In this document: one piece after another, positions 6,824 through 7,024 of the stretch
Position numbering within the stretch: the first letter of the stretch is position 1
Layout: every line of letters begins with the position of its first letter
Source of the DNA: Campylobacterales bacterium
GTDB taxonomy: Bacteria > Campylobacterota > Campylobacteria > Campylobacterales > Arcobacteraceae
Assembly: GCA_027064245.1 (NCBI GenBank)
Contig: JAMOPZ010000428.1
Location: 1 to 7,024 of the forward strand
Length of the DNA stretch: 7,024 bases
Direction of reading: 5' to 3'
Translations under genes and position numbers: made by a program
Notes under the pieces: generated by a model
Databases searched by the model: none
Told to the model about the DNA's origin: nothing
What the model saw: only the letters and a program-made list of their open reading frames with translations

Positions 6824-6856
6824 CTTATATCCTCGTATTTTTATTTTTATTTATGA

Positions 6857-6865
6857 AGTGTACCA
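6857..6865 (-). promoter_or_regulatory. Possible extended -10 promoter for hslU
   Basis: The minus strand reads TGG then TACACT (4 of 6 to TATAAT, with the TGn extension), 33 bases before the hslU ATG, partly within the gap after the upstream stop. No -35 match or heat-shock (HrcA CIRCE or HspR) operator is visible. hslU may instead be read from the upstream gene. Confidence 0.22.
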
Positions 6866-6868
6866 TAA

Positions 6869-7024
6869 TTAAGCTAAAGTTACTTTTATCTTACTATCAT
6901 TTACTATTGTATTATCATATTTTACTATTAAAATATTCTCTGTATTATTGATATACCACTCATTAATTCCATCTAAATTATCTAAAAAATTAAATTTATC
7001 TTTATCTAAATCTTTTAGATCTAA
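6869..7024 (-). CDS. C-terminal end of an unidentified protein (5' part outside the window)
   Basis: An open frame enters from the right edge and runs 51 codons to TAA at 6869-6871, 45 bases before hslU. The piece is acidic at first (LDLKDLDKDKF) and then alternates hydrophobic and polar residues (ILIVKYDNT, KIKVTLA), as in a beta-strand-rich C-terminus. It is not HslV, whose C-terminus and motifs do not match. An Asp-rich run ending in beta strands can be seen in large secreted or surface proteins, but this is too short to assign. Codon use matches its neighbours. Confidence 0.6.
   Translation of the reverse strand, partial: LDLKDLDKDKFNFLDNLDGINEWYINNTENILIVKYDNTIVNDSKIKVTLA

Noticed and set aside
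1..7024. Defence system, mobile element or CRISPR array
   Set aside because: No direct-repeat array, transposase, integrase, tRNA attachment site or defence-type domains were seen on either strand; the genes are ordinary housekeeping and respiratory genes.

Overview
The window looks like a chromosomal segment of a Campylobacterota (formerly Epsilonproteobacteria) bacterium, probably of the Arcobacter/Sulfurimonas type. The DNA is very AT-rich, codons are strongly A/T-ending, intergenic gaps are tiny, and a cytochrome cd1 (denitrification) gene sits next to housekeeping genes. The genus is an inference from style and gene content; no rRNA or other marker is present.

Every gene I can support lies on the minus strand. 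Transcription runs from position 7024 down to 1. At the right edge (6869-7024) is the C-terminal end of an unidentified protein. Next comes hslU (5495-6823), the unfoldase of the HslUV protease, with no hslV directly upstream. A 97-residue degenerate receiver-like protein follows (5144-5437). Its stop overlaps the proposed start of tatD (4374-5147). Then come an MltD-type lytic transglycosylase with LysM repeats (2983-4362), the lipoprotein RlpA (2193-2999) and hisB of histidine synthesis (1606-2178). From the receiver-like gene to hisB, neighbours overlap or lie 11-14 bases apart, so this is probably one transcription unit. It ends at a strong intrinsic terminator (1478-1514). A separately promoted cytochrome cd1 gene (start 1404) then runs off the left edge.

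The gene set mixes protein quality control (HslU), nucleic-acid or metal-dependent hydrolysis (TatD), murein processing (MltD and RlpA, which act on the same polymer and share an overlap) and amino-acid synthesis (HisB). This is a housekeeping operon of mixed functions, followed by an anaerobic respiration gene.

I see no mobile element, CRISPR array, tRNA or rRNA, and no convincing new multi-gene system. The points most worth a second look are: the missing AUG/GUG/UUG start of full-length tatD, where an ATA codon behind a good ribosome-binding site replaces the usual ATGA stop/start overlap; a cd1 protein that seems to mix NirS and NirN features; a serine in RlpA where the better-known homologue has a functionally important histidine; an orphan hslU; and the receiver-like small protein.
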